A stretch of 64,000 nucleotides of DNA from Fasciolopsis buskii (Eukaryota > Platyhelminthes > Trematoda > Plagiorchiida > Fasciolidae). The stretch lies in NCBI GenBank assembly GCA_008360955.1, contig LUCM01006773.1, forward strand, positions 7,306 through 71,305, in the 5' to 3' direction. A program made the position numbers and the translations under genes. The notes beneath the pieces are model-generated. The model did no database searches, was not told the origin of the DNA, and saw only the letters and a program-made list of their open reading frames with translations. Shown here piece by piece: positions 11,847 to 24,267 of this stretch (the stretch's first letter is position 1; each line of letters starts with the position of its first letter).

Positions 11847-12644
11847 TCCAAGTCGACCGAAAGGGATATGGACAGTGCTGAGACAAACGGCAATCTGTTC
11901 CATACAACTTCAATTCAACAAAGCACGACAATTTTGCTGTCGTTGATTGTGGGCAGGAAAAAAAGACCTAGACAAGTAATACTTGTGATCGTTCTGTACG
12001 TACTCATTAAAAACAATGAATTTAATTTAATCCAGTATATGATGTTTTGTTTGTATGCGAAGAATCTCAACTTTGGGTTTGCTGACCCCAGGTGTGCACG
12101 GTGTTTGGTGTTCGCGACAGGGAGACTACTGATGCGCACTCTCTCCAGGAAGAACTGAACTAAGGCTAATTACAAAAACTGCAAAACTTTTGCGCGTAGA
12201 ACTGTTAGACGTGGTTATTTCAAGTGTTCAGCTCTTTCTGCTTTTATGGTTCCATGTTTATTTCTCTCTTAAGTAATTATTAATCATAATAGTAGAGGCT
12301 AAAAATTTACCTGCTGTCATTCAGTTGTCAACATACAACAACCGATTTTGGGCAGAACCTACAAAGTAGTAGGAAATCCCATTACAATTTCGAACCATTA
12401 ACCAGCCATATATGGGGCTGATATTTTTCTGCTAATAACAAAGAGCGATTCATCATTACTGGGTAGACTCTTTCGATCTGATCAAATCCACACATAGATC
12501 GGCCCAATCGAAGGAAATTAAGAGCAGATTGACTCGAACCTCGTTCATTTAGTTTTGCATTATCCAACAGATCCGCGTTTTATTTATCAACAAGACAAGG
12601 AAAATTTTCAAAATGATTTTGTCGTGCATGAACGCGAAGCTCAC
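11847..12644. other. no gene seen; likely 3' flank
   Basis: May contain the 3' UTR of the preceding gene. Short open frames here show no homology. Confidence 0.3.
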
Positions 12645-12790
12645 CATTGAGAAATCATGGAAGCACTGTATGATAATTCGTTGCAGATTCGCATCCCAAT
12701 TCGGCTTGAGTAATTGGGCACGGCTGACGGTTCCTACCGAGGATGAAACAAGTGCATGGTACTTTCGTGGTTTCTTAATTGATAACTGAG
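12645..12790. repeat. shortened relative of the 2205-2578 foldback element
   Basis: Contains CTCACCATTGAGAAATCATGGAAGCACTGTA-type sequence at the left and gatgaaac...tttcgtggtttctt at the right, corresponding to the inner parts of both arms of the element at 2205-2578, with a much shorter centre. Confidence 0.55.
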
Positions 12791-12823
12791 CATTGTTATT
12801 GCATGATAAAGCATTTATAAGTC

Positions 12824-12881
<58 letters not shown>
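12824..12881 (+). repeat. (CTA)n microsatellite
   Basis: About 19 uninterrupted trinucleotide units next to the foldback relative. It produces artificial poly-Val reading on the reverse strand; not a gene. Confidence 0.97.
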
Positions 12882-14449
12882 CAACTTCACCTTCGTCAAA
12901 AATTATATTCCTCTTTCTCACTTAGAGGCTTTTGCACGATAGCTCGAAATCTTCGGAAAACTATTCGTAAGTTCAATCTGCTTTGTGTGTTTTGATACAT
13001 TGCACCGTTCTTTGCGCGTGCGCTTGCCATGTAGTTATTTGCTGGCAAAACGAACATGTTGTTGTACATATCAAAACGAAGATGGCAATCGGTAATTTTG
13101 ACCGCGATTCAAATCAGTTCGCAAACGCACCAAATTCGTGTCCTAATATTCCGAAACTGAGTAGAATGTCGTGTATAGGGGCCATGTCGTTTGGTCAACG
13201 AATTTACCGGGATGGTTCCACCACCGCTGGACACGATAGGCACAGGCGATGCATAAGGCATGGTAACCATGACAGAATGAGAGTGAAAACCAATCAGCAG
13301 CATGTATGGGCTAAAATCGTGAAATTCACATTATTTCTAATTCTTCTTTAATTTGCACACAAAATTGAGCGTTGAAAAGTCCATGAATCCAAGTAAAAGT
13401 AAATCTATTTTCGATTATCAGCCGTTAAGTTTCATTCATTCGTCTAAAAGAAAGCATGGAAAATTTAGTGCACGAAATGCTCTTAGCAAAGCCTTGCTTT
13501 TGATGAATTTTCGCCAATATTTTATGCGTGGAATCGTGAAATCTGGTGAACTTATGTTTTCTTAATATCATTGCTATTGAGATAGTAGCCGAATCCCGAT
13601 GTTAACTTGTTCGTACGAGTTTTTTCACGTGAACCGAGATGCTTTCGACACGCTCCGCGAACGGTAGAGCTGTATGCTGTCTGGCGTACCACCAGGTTGC
13701 AGATAACGGAATGAACTTCATATAGGTGGCTAGCTGTGAACAAGGTGGGGTCATACTCGCCGAATTGGTGGTTTTGGATAAGCAACGGCTGTGCTGAGGA
13801 CAAGGTCGGTTTTCATCCGAAAAACATTCGTTCAGTAAAATAACACGGGAGTCCGGCAATGGCACTGTGATATGGCGAAAGTTGCCAGCTATTCAATAAA
13901 CCGATAGTTTTCAGCTGTCTTTCTTTTTCATCGCAGTCGTGTCTGGGTTTGGAAATCTATCCATTGCACTTTTGTTCTCAAAGCATGTGTCTCTGATTTT
14001 GTTCATCATTCAGCTGCCAGCTACCCGGTAGCAGATCTTGACTTTTGCAATCACGAATTTCAACTCTTGCGAGTGAAACGACACTTCGCTTCTTTGACTC
14101 CCTGAAATTTTATTTATCGTTCTCTCAGCAATGCTAAATCTTTCATTTTTAATCTATTACCTTCAGTCACTGTGCATTTGTTTCCAACCGACTCTAACTG
14201 CCTTTAGAGACTGCAATATTCACAAATGGAAATGGCTAAAGCACCCATCTGGCACCTCGATCCTGGGGCGCGAAGCCTAACAGTTGGCTGTGTTCAAGAG
14301 CTTATCCCCACTGACTGACCACCCCTATCACAAAATCCGATCGACCTGACTGCCGTGCCCATGTTCTTGAGGTTATCCTTAGTTCCATCCGTCCTATCTA
14401 ACGAAATTTTTTCGTCTTTTCTCTGTAGATTTTCCCAGTCATAAGCATG
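12882..14449. other. no gene recognised
   Basis: Several overlapping 60-120 codon frames on both strands (12983-13351 forward, 13552-13865 reverse) but none with a family motif and no supporting splice pattern. Confidence 0.35.
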
Positions 14450-15210
14450 GTGATCCTCCTTAAAGTAATAACTAACATCCCGTTCCCCTCACATCATCTA
14501 TTTTGAAAGTATTTAAAACTGTCGCCTCCAACCAGCTACGATTTTATTCTTGACTGTGAAATAGAAGGCTAAGCGACTACCAATATGGATTCAAATCTCA
14601 TCGTTCAGCTGGTGATCTACTGATCTTGTTGTCATTCTCCTGGCAAACTTCACTGGAAAATCATGGAGAAACACGCCTGGTCTCGCACGACATCTCTAAG
14701 GCTTTGGATCATAATTGTCGGTCTTCTGGTAAGACTTTTCGAATCGGCATTCTCCCCCGGCCCATAGTAAACAAACCACTTGAGTTCGAGTTGGTCGGGT
14801 CCTGTTGCGGACATTTCCTGTGCACGCCAAGGTTCGGTACTTACGTCCACTTCTTCCTTCTATCCATTGATGACCTTCTATGTACTACCTTACGCCAAAT
14901 CCATTCGTTTACCTCTAGATTTTCGTTGTCCACTTATATTTCTTATCAAACCGCGCGCCATGCAAGCACAAAAATGGATCGTGACCATTGTGTTGCCATC
15001 GTATTTTCTAACCCCCAATCTTGGACACAACTCTTCCTGAGATTCCAGTAGTCATGCTACGTTCAATGTTTTCGTAACCTCTCCTTTTTCAATTTCTTTG
15101 AAACATTCATCATTCTCGCTTTATCGTATTAATGCGCAAACATGCCGGTCTTTATTTATGTCTTTGTTTGCTTTCTGCGCTGCTTGCAAAATTGATTTTG
15201 TTTTGTGCCA

Positions 15211-15230
15211 TACTACTACTACTACTACTA

Positions 15231-15269
<39 letters not shown>

Positions 15270-15359
15270 TTACTACTACTANNNNNNNNNNNNNNNNNNN
15301 NNNNNNNNNNNNNNNNNNNNNNNNNNNNNNNNNNNNNNNNNNNNNNNNNNNNNNNNNNN

Positions 15360-15421
<62 letters not shown>

Positions 15422-15455
15422 TTACTACTACTATTACTACTACTACTACTACTAC
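15211..15455 (+). repeat. (TAC)n microsatellite containing an assembly gap
   Basis: Near-perfect TAC units with rare variants (TAT, CAC) on both sides of the N run. The array sits inside the RT fragment at 14450-15890. The poly-Thr, poly-Tyr and poly-Leu frames over it are artefacts. Confidence 0.97.
15282..15359. other. assembly gap, 78 N
   Basis: Run of N inside the (TAC)n array; true length of the array is therefore unknown. Confidence 1.
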
Positions 15456-16054
15456 CGTACAGAGCTCAAATCCGCTCCGCACATGGATATTACGTTCACT
15501 TGCGGAATGCGGTTCCATCTACTTCTCTTAATCTTCCTGTCTTGGCTTCACGAAAAGCCATCCAGCTGATCGACAACTTTTCCTTAACTTATTTGCAAAC
15601 CCAGGCTCATTTTCGGTTCGTTGCTTCGTTATCCCTTTTCTAGCAACACTATTTTGGCTTTTGTTCCTCAAATCCTACTTGAACGGTCCCGCTTCCTCGA
15701 ACATTTTCTCTTCACCCTGCTCGCATCCAAACAGCGAGTTACTGTTGACAAACTTCTCTTACAAGTTATCATACTTCTTTCTTTTAGTCATTTTCTCGTC
15801 GGACTTGAAAGTTGCGGAACAAACTCCCGCTCTTTTGTATTCCCACCCACTTACAATTTTTCCCAAAGCAGGATCAACAAATTGACTCTCATGTGATTTT
15901 CCCCCACATCTCCTTGTTATAGCAGGTCGATTGATCACGAGGTTTACCCCTTGTTCTGTGTTTCACCTTATGTAAAGTGAAAAATACCGTCCGTCTATGT
16001 GGTGTTTTCATTGCTAACGTTCATATAACTGCACAAGTTATGCTATTCTAAGCC

Positions 16055-16195
16055 TCGTCTCAGCTACTTGGAGCTGACAGTACTGTCTTACAGTCATAAG
16101 ACTGAATAAAAAAGGGTTGCATGGGTTTTACAGTGTATTCGGGGCCGTTCCGCTACTACTGTGCAAGTGCGTCTTGTGGTCTACGCGACTATTTA
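16055..16195 (+). repeat. dispersed repeat, LTR-tail-like copy 2
   Basis: Second copy of the repeat at 10545-10720: gtcttacag, gactgaataaaa, gcatgg and gtgcaagtgcgtcttgtggt blocks in the same order. Confidence 0.4.
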
Positions 16196-17235
16196 CATAA
16201 TCAGTAAACTGGATATTGAAAACAAGCAAAATAAAGAGTAATAAGAACTCATACGGAAAAAAGCAAATATGAACGAACGGTGGTGCCATCTTTGGTATAA
16301 GCACTGAGCATTGAGTAAAACATTATAAACTTTTAATTGAATTTAACAATAATTACCCAGTAAATGCGGACTAATGTGAACGATCCGCACTGTACTCAGA
16401 GGTATCCTCGCCTAGAAGCGGTACTGTCGATCACGGGCAAGGTACTCGTAACCCGCTCGATCTATCTCCACTGTGAGCTATGTTATCTGCTATCCTCGAG
16501 TAGTTGGTTATCCATGGTCAATAGGCTCTCTGTCTAAGTAGCTTGTGGCTTGATTGGAACATTTATGAATATGTGCACTTATACTCGCTTATGTTCACTG
16601 TTTGATCGATCAGCAGACGAAACAGGTAGAACTCAACGTTTGATTACTAAAACCCAGCCGTTCATTTTGTTTCCATAAAGCAGGTCCATAATTCAGGATA
16701 CATGGATCCCTGATTATGAAAGAACGTTCTTAATTATGTTGTTAATGATTTTACCTAAGTATCTTGGCTAAATTATATTTTGGACAATTAACAATCTACT
16801 TTTTCCGAGTGTGGAGAATGAGGTAATCTTCGGAAGCCGATTACTGACTGCTTTCTGAAGCCAATCTATCGTTGATCTGAATGAAATTATATTGAGATGA
16901 TGTGATTAGCTGGGTTCCTGGTGGCTTGATACAAGAGGATAGGGTTTATCCACTGAAGGGTGCTGGCATTTCCGCGGGAGACCGGCAGGTCAGCCTCATG
17001 AGAACTGGCCGATTTTGAGATCCTACCATTTGGTCCATTGACAGTGTGTTCTTTGGCAAGTAGTTTCAAGGACACTCAACTACTGAGTGTCTTATTCCTT
17101 TCCAAATGATGTTTTAGATTGAAATAGGTTGAATACTAGGTTTTAAGCTAAACCTAGAGCGTACCTTTTGAGTGCAAAACTAGCCGACGATTGTGTATGT
17201 TAGGGAATACAATGAAGGACATGTTCATCAGAGAT
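16196..17235. other. no gene seen
   Basis: No homology or repeat structure recognised. Confidence 0.4.
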
Positions 17236-17380
17236 TCCTACATTATCTAGAGGACAAAATTTTCGCGGAGGCAAACGACTGGTTTCGCAATTACTTCCGC
17301 TCCTCAAGTATGCGTACCCGATACTATATTTTCCAGGCATCTTTGTACGTGCATGGTCCGAATAGGTATGTCTGATCAGA
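17236..17380 (+). repeat. dispersed repeat family, copy 1 (partial)
   Basis: Core ggtttcgcaattacttccgc ... gcgtacccgatactat ... followed by a tgtacgtgcatggtccg end. Related copies occur at 17985-18345, 36735-37015 and 57655-57905, all forward. Confidence 0.55.
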
Positions 17381-17984
17381 ATGTTATTTTTAGTGTGAAG
17401 AGTGTTTATGGAAGTTTTCCTCGAAGAGTCGACTTAGGAACCACAAGTGTAATTGGTGGATACTTCTTTGGCATTTCGACTGAACCAACCTTACAAACGA
17501 TGTCAGCATGCCACTAGAATATAGAAGGATTATATGTAGTTTCTGGAAAGGTGAGCAAAATTTCCCCTGAAGCACTGCGATAAAGAAGTATCAATGAATC
17601 AAGTTTGTGGTTGTTCTGTGGACTCTTCAAAGCAGAGCTTCCGTGCGCACTCCTGACGGTACCCATTAGGTCCTGGCGAAACAGGCTTAATTATCTCCAC
17701 AAGTCCGCAAATATTGTAACACGTCAATTCGGATGCTGTCTACCTTTTCTAAGCGTAGATTTCCGCAGGTGTGTTACGTTAATTGCAAACGAAACCCTCG
17801 CTGTTCTTACTTAGACATTAGTTAATGTTAGGAAAGCATTTAAGTGACCAGTAATAAATGCTGATTCATTTGAACTTCACACATACCGTCAGATACTTTT
17901 CTTAAATTTGAAAGTTTCATATGGCGTCCTTTTTAAGATTTCAAATTACTTGTCATTAATCTGCTTCGTACGCTGCTGGATAAG
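17381..17984. other. no gene seen
   Basis: Interval between two copies of the dispersed repeat; nothing recognised. Confidence 0.35.
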
Positions 17985-18345
17985 CAAAATTTCCATGAAA
18001 GTACAAACAGTTTCGCGATTATTTCCGCTCGCCAGATATACGTACGCGATACTCTCGTGTCCAGTCACCTCTATACTGGTACACTACTTTTAGGTTGATA
18101 TCAGAATCTCGGTCGAAAGACTGGAACTGCAGATGTACGATGAATCCATTTAAAAATCACATAGTAATTCCCTGAAGCTTTCCTTCGGTTAGATAAGGTT
18201 AACTGTCAGAAAAAGGACGCCTATTGGGGTTAGTGGGTGGGGGATCACCCGGTATTTATACTTGATGATCGACAATAACAACGAAACCGGTCATGTGCTT
18301 CCGGGGATATTACGTTCTGCTATGGAGACACCGAGGAATCCCTTT
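17985..18345 (+). repeat. dispersed repeat family, copy 2 (longest)
   Basis: Contains tttcgcgattatttccgctc, a gatactctcgtgtccagtca block, tggtaca, an aatccatttaaaaatcac block, the ggttagtgggtgggggatca block and gtgcttccggggatatt near 18297. The same ordered blocks appear at 36735-37015, so this is a genuine interspersed repeat of about 350 bp. No coding potential; class unknown. Confidence 0.6.
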
Positions 18346-18844
18346 AGATGAACTTATCCAATTACGCGAATGCATTTCTAGTCCCATTTCAGAGTGCGGC
18401 TACTGAGGCGCATTTGAGTAACCCATAATGATTTGAACATTTTCGGCCTATGCAAAAATAAGGTCCGGGTTAATGAATGACAGCATGCGTTGTCTACTTC
18501 GATGATTTGAGTACTTATTTCCATTCAGTTTATCTTTGTCATCTAAAAATATCCGACGGACTCATGATCAGATCGACGGGAAGTATCGAGAATTTGTGGC
18601 CCTGTGAATCTTCCCCGTGCGCCTCATTTTGAATGGCCTAAGCTCACGTGTTTATTATCTCGTGCACGTTCGAAAGCGAATAAGTATTGCATGTATTTCG
18701 TTGTTCAAGAACTCGTACTAATCCATTATTTTTTGTATTATTAACTGATTCAACTCATTTGCTTCATCGTTTCACGTACACTTGTGAGAATGTTGAATAA
18801 ATAGGCGCAGATAAGTGGGAGTCAAAAGGATGTATGTATCTCAC
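18346..18844. other. no gene seen
   Basis: Downstream (minus-strand 3') flank of the small membrane-protein gene that follows. An AATAAA-like hexamer read on the minus strand was not found close to the stop codon. Confidence 0.3.
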
Positions 18845-19083
18845 CTAGACGACACAGTGATCCGGGCACAAACACCGGACCAAACCCAGAACGAACAGAA
18901 TCAGAGTGAGTATTGCGTTTGCAACAAGCAGACCGATCACCGCATACATAATCTCGATCAGCGATACGATGATCTCGGCATAATAATTGGTCGTTCGAGA
19001 TTCTTGTTGTGTTGAGTCAACTGTGTCTTGTGCACTCAGTACATCGATCGTGACCAGTAGGAAACAGACCACCAGGGCGATGA
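18845..19083 (-). CDS. tiny membrane protein, tandem paralogue A (exon)
   Basis: A small hydrophobic protein of unknown family. If translated from the ATG at 19141 it is 98 residues: a hydrophobic N-terminal stretch (VIALVVCFLLVTIDVLSA, signal peptide or first membrane segment), a short polar Ser/Thr/Gln-rich loop, one long membrane segment (about residues 58-88, IIVSLIEIMYAVIGLL onward) and a cysteine-bearing tail RCLCPDHCVV ending in TAG. However gttgttactttccag|TC at 19083 is a good splice acceptor at exactly the position and phase found in paralogue B, so the true start may be in an upstream exon and the coordinates given are that exon. It is a diverged duplicate of the gene at 19472-19704 on the same strand, about 390 bases apart. 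Likely a surface or endomembrane protein; function unknown. Confidence 0.6.
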
Positions 19084-19141
19084 CTGGAAAGTAACAACCA
19101 CGAATTGTTTCAGTTGAGCAGTATGGATTTGTGGACAACAT

Positions 19142-19471
19142 ATAGACATAGAGATGATAGTTGGATTAACCTACTGCGATTTATTTCGTCATGATTGTTT
19201 ATTGAACGAAAATTTAGTCGAGCTCAGAACCCTCATCCATGCCGACCAGATCTAACATCTGCATAGGTGAACTTTTGTTCATAAAAAAACACGATACAGA
19301 AGTCTGGATGGCAGTAATATGTACTATCAGCAACTGTAAGATTACACAAAATCATTCATTGTTCAATTCAGAGAGTGTATTGTCTTATGAGTGATAATAT
19401 TAGCAATGGTAGTCTCGAAGGAGTGAAGAATGACTGAATACGGTGCGCCATGCGTGGTGGTTATCATGTGA
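19142..19471. other. spacer between paralogues A and B
   Basis: About 330 bases. It should contain the 5' part of paralogue A, but I cannot identify a first exon. Confidence 0.3.
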
Positions 19472-19704
19472 CTAGCAGTAAGTTTTATCTTTGCATAGAC
19501 ACTGGAGCAAAGCCAAAACCACAAGGCAGAGTAGGAAAATTCCAATGATCGTGAGCAGTGCGATAATTCCGTACAGGACATCGAACAAGTAGACCAATGC
19601 ATCGGTTGATCCACCGTACAGAGACATGCGTGTTGGACTCGCCTTTTCCCCGGTTACTGCTGTCTCGACATTGTAACAGACCAAGCTGAACAAAACAATC
19701 AAAG
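19472..19704 (-). CDS. tiny membrane protein, tandem paralogue B (exon)
   Basis: Same plan as paralogue A: hydrophobic N-terminal stretch (ALIVLFSLVCYNVETAV), a short loop with SLYGGSTDA, a long membrane segment (VLYGIIALLTIIGIFLLC onward) and a short tail QCLCKDKTYC ending in TAG at 19472-19474. Read from an ATG at 19753 it would be 93 residues. The acceptor cactcccgacctcag|CT at 19704 matches paralogue A in position and phase (two bases of a split codon), which supports a shared two-exon structure with the first exon not located. The similarity lies in hydropathy, the spacing of the loop and the LxCLC(K/P)D tail rather than long identity, implying an old duplication. No known family recognised. 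Confidence 0.6.
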
Positions 19705-19753
19705 CTGAGGTCGGGAGTGTACAAAGAAAATGACCCGTAAGATGTGTGGCCAA

Positions 19754-22700
19754 ACTCGGTGTTGGAGGAGTGGTGATTGATACTTTGGTGGAATGGCTTA
19801 CGGCTGACTGAAAAAATCTACGTGGAGTTTGAGGACGAACCTTAAAATCAGGTCTAGATTGAGTGAAATCATCAGAGGATGAAATAGAACCTTTTATTCA
19901 TATCACTATGCATATTTTGATGCACAAAAAACTGCGACTGTCGTTTAATAAGATACGATTTCAAATTCTTTAAATTCATTTGCCAAGTGGTTATCGATGC
20001 CGCCGTTCAACTCAATTATTCAGTCTTAATTTAGGACAGAAACCCGTCGCTCGTCCTTACTGATCCTAAGTGCTGCCAAAAACGCACGGGTTCATCCTCA
20101 TCATCAAGGACGACAAATGCAAGTCTAATTGTGCATTAATGAAACTATTTACAACAAACTTAACGTCAATTAATGTTGTGATTTCCAGATCCGGTGTGGT
20201 ACTGAAATAACTGACCGAAATGAAACTACTTGGAATAATCGGGCGGTCATTCAGGCAGACAGTTAGTCACTCATTCAGCCGATAGACCAATTATTGATTT
20301 AATCAGCTAGCTGCCTTGTCAATAAAACGTGAAAGTTTAATGGCCATTTGACTTACCAGAGACTTTCATGGTGCGATAAAATAATGTTACTAGTTGGGGA
20401 TAGAAGAAACCTGAAAATTCATTGCAGGAAAGTTTGTTATCTGTGGGAATTCAGCGGTTTTCTCCTATTCATGTCGAAAAACTGAAACCACCCCAAAACC
20501 TCTTTGCAAAAGGGAATAAGGTTTAAGCTGCGGTTTATCTCACCTTATTTAACTTTGAAACTTGATTCATTTCCCGGTCACATGAGCTGTCAACCAATGT
20601 CACCTTATGTGCTGGTGAACTCGGTGACAGCATCTTGCGATTTCTCATATGAGACTTTCGTGAATTGAATTCAGTTCATTGCTCAATATGAATGCTCACG
20701 AACACCAAGTACAAATCACTTGTACAGCTAACTTTCATGGTAACTTATTTTCTTCCTAATCCTATCAAATTTGTCCTTTTTATGGTTTTAGATACTTCAT
20801 TCAGAAATTTATCACTGATTCATAGTACAGATGTGAATCAGTCAAAATAGAAAGCGGAAGATCGATACAGAAAAATAAAGCAAGCTAATGGTGTATAACT
20901 TCCTTATTTTGACCCCGTTTACATGATCATCCAAGGCAACTAACTTAAATGTCCTCTTTGTACAATGCTGATCTCCTCCTGCTGCATCCGGATGATGCTT
21001 ACTTATGCAAAAATAAGTAACCCAAATAGAAAATGCACAATTATCAAACTACTGAAGAGAGTAACTAGCTAAGGCTTACCCGACAAACTACTTCGGTGGT
21101 TGCTTCGACGGAGACACGGACTCCTATTTTATACCTATTCGGAACTCCTCACCTAATTGCAACTGACAGATAATGATAAACTTGGACGGAATGAGTGATA
21201 TGGGTTGGATCAATGGCGAAATGTTTGAATATATGGTACTACCCGTATAATGTAGCTGTCAACAACAGCTGTGTTAGTGGCATTCGTGTGTGAGGGCAAT
21301 AAGCCCACAGCAGTAACCGATAATCATTTAGGGGTGTGTAGATTTGCTAGCTGGTATAACATGTCGATGAAGACCCCGTAGTTAACCTATCCCGTCCAGC
21401 CACCCACCCAGACATATAGTATCATCCCACCCCAAACACAAGCATACCGATTATCGAGTAGAATGGATTTTCTTATTCCAAAACTTCCTGTCTATTCAAG
21501 GAATAGTGTGAGTATGAACTTCCCGGAATAGGCTGGACTGTGCCGACTTTGGAGACACCTAACACCAACAAGCTATTCGTCCTTGTCGAGGGGAGGGGCT
21601 CTTCATATTGTCAACATCGAGATTCCGGGTTTAAATGTGAGGAGTACAGAAATTTAGCATCTTCACCTCTTTTTTCAACCTGAATGGTTTGCCAGTCCTG
21701 GTAAATGGGTGGAACTATAAAATTTTGAAGCACGTTGGATTGTGGCTGATTGGGGATAGACAGCCATATACGAACAATGTGTTGCACCGATCAGTAAAAA
21801 TCACATCGAAGCAATGGAGCGATAAAACAAAATTTCTGTTCCTACTAAATAACACGGCGTTCCGGTTCATACCTTTTCGCGATCGAGGAACAGGTTGTGT
21901 AATATCTTTGTGAACGGTTTCTAAAATTCATATTTTTACCGTTGGATGTCCCCGTCTGCACAGGAAAAGTGGATAACACTAGGGAATTTCTTTAGGACAT
22001 CCCTCGTTTTGCATTTCTTCATATACGGTATTCAGCATCGAGTTGTTTATCTAGCATAGGCCCAATGTAGTGTATCATCTTTGTTGACTTGGCAACAGAG
22101 CACTGGAATGGATGCCACAAGTCAGTAGCAATTACTACATGAAACTGGGCTGGGGGACGAGCACGGAACGTGTAATACCGAACGAGTAGAATTACATGGT
22201 AGGATATTGGGAAGAGATTGGGTAGACCAGATATAGGTGTGAATGGTATAATTTTGCGGCCATGATAATCTAATCGGCTAAATTAGATTTTGTTGGAATT
22301 TAGATCGCTATGACTTCTCGTGTCACCAACAACCATTTTTCGTGGTCCACTACTTCGAACTATTAGTGCTGCTAACATCAGCCTAAAGGCCGTTCTCGAG
22401 TTAATTTATGTTCATCATCAACAAACTAATGTAATGCCGTGCCAGACGTGTTTCGAATAGTGCCTCTTTGAACAGCATTGGAAAAATGCATTGCATTACG
22501 TTTGGAAACAAGCCAGGTAGTTTGTCCTATATAATAAACACTAAAAGTACAGGCAAATCAATACAAAAGGTTTTCTTTTGCACGTCCAACCATAACCGTC
22601 CTACCCAACTCCGTTCGTATCGTGGTCGACTCCTCGGCTGCGGAGTTATTGGATTTCATTGTTTGTCTTTTTCATTATCTCGAATTTGATGTTCAGCAGG

Positions 22701-23199
22701 ATTTGATACATTAGAATTCAAAGCTCGGATTTGGCTTATTTGAAATATATCGTGATGATCAGGAAGTGGAAATAATTCAACCTCTGCGGGCTCCAATCCC
22801 TTTTACGTGGACATAGCTAACGCATTTATCTTGCACTTCTGATTGAGGCCATGCGAGAAGGTGTTCGGACCTTGCCTTTGGGTACCGTTAAATTACCGAC
22901 ACAGCACCCACCATAGTGAAATTTTGGTGATCGGACTGTCTCAGCGGGATTATATAGCCTGAATAATAACTGAATTTGCTTTTGAAAAATGTGACAATTG
23001 TGAAAGTAGTCCTAGTACCAAACAGTTTTACTTATGATGCTTGTGGAATCTCGGGTGGAAGCTGGTTGGTGCATTACGGTATCCCGTTCTTGAGATTAGG
23101 TTACAAAAATTTCAGTGATGGATAATACATGCTTATATACATTGTTCCGGCAACCAACAATCCTTAACTAAAATGTCCGAACACCTTCTTGGGTTGTCT
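19754..23199. other. no gene seen
   Basis: About 3.4 kb without recognisable coding sequence or element. The first exon of paralogue B may lie in its beginning. Short frames at 21689-21913 and 22468-22689 have no family features. Confidence 0.4.
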
Positions 23200-23290
23200 C
23201 TTAGGCTAATTGACAGAGCAAGTGCAAGAAAAACACGTTGGTTGCCATCATGCAGGGGGTTCGAATCCTGCCTTTCAAACTGGTATCACT
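23200..23290 (+). repeat. tRNA-like sequence with B box
   Basis: Contains gggggttcgaatcctgcct, a good RNA polymerase III B box with flanking pairing typical of a T arm. No complete cloverleaf or convincing A box is found, so a tRNA pseudogene or SINE head is more likely than a working tRNA. Confidence 0.4.
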
Positions 23291-24267
23291 TGCAAGTATC
23301 AGAACCTAATCAGTGTTTATTTTTGAATACAGTGTTACCAAGTCTTGATCGTCCCATGAGCTTTTGATCTTAAACGTTTGCCTCGGAAACCGTTTTTGTG
23401 AACTGTTTTGTAGCACTGGGCAACTTTGGGCCAGTCAGAAGTGAAATCATTCTACCGTTGAAACAGTCTGTACCTACATCGTTGACCACTAGATTCTAAT
23501 TCAGTATCTGCATTCAGTTGGTCATTGAAACGGCAGAAAGAGTTAAAGACAGTTACTTCATCCTCGTTAGCGATCGTCAACAGTCCATGTCCACCTGGTT
23601 TCAAATGGGGCTCAAACCTGTCGATAGAACACAGTGTCGAAGTTTAACGAATCGTAGGAAATCAACCCCCGAAGATCTTTTGACAATGGGTTACTTTACA
23701 ACCGTTCATTCGCAATCCAACTCCAGTACGAAGCAAAATATATATATATATATATTTATGACTTAGTGGTTATTGTTCACAACCGGATGATCCTACGGTT
23801 TTCAGTGACCAGATGAAGGGTGGCACTGTGGTGAATAACATTTTAATCATTCTCATTTTTGTAATGTATATTGTGGTTTTATTTCAGCCTAACTTCTTCC
23901 AAGCAGCGTGTATGGTCCTAATGCTGCCAGGCAAATCGGATGTTGCTTTCGAACAGCTGATTACCGATCGTTGACATCATAATTTATCGACAGTCCTCGT
24001 GAACCGACGTGAGATGCACTTTGTTATCAGTTTAGCTGGGTTAAATAAATGCCAAGCCCAAACACACACTGATTTGTCCACGTGTTTTAGCCAAATTAAG
24101 CGCATTCACGTGAGGGGTGTAAAAAAAAAGAATGCATCAATTGGTAAGTGGCAAAATGACCAATCTGTTTTATCCGAGCTTAGATTTATATCATTTATTG
24201 GTGCGAAGATAAAACGACGGGACGTCTCTGCTGACCTCTGTTAATTTAATCGCAACCGAGGGTTAAC
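23291..24267. other. no gene seen; contains a (TA)n tract
   Basis: A short (TA)n run sits at 23738-23756. The rest is unassigned and would include the 5' flank of the next gene. Confidence 0.4.

Larger units (their letters stand above)
14450..15890 (+). mobile_element. decayed LINE RT fragment split by (TAC)n array
   Basis: Reverse transcriptase motifs in order: a DLLILL..SWQTSLENHGETRL block near 14620-14690, HDISKALDH (the catalytic Asp block, normally DISKAFD) near 14690, LLSIDDLLCTT near 14860 and KMDRDHCVA near 14970. After the microsatellite and gap, NLPVLASRKAIQLID and VASLSLFYQ..GFCSS near 15520-15680 match the post-RT region of the same kind of element. Family differs in sequence from the LINE at 7170. 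Frameshifts throughout. Confidence 0.65.

Noticed and set aside
12549..12899. Poly-valine reading on the reverse strand
   Set aside because: Purely the translation of the (CTA)n microsatellite.
15098..15643. Poly-Thr, poly-Tyr and poly-Leu open frames
   Set aside because: Artefacts of the (TAC)n array and the N gap.
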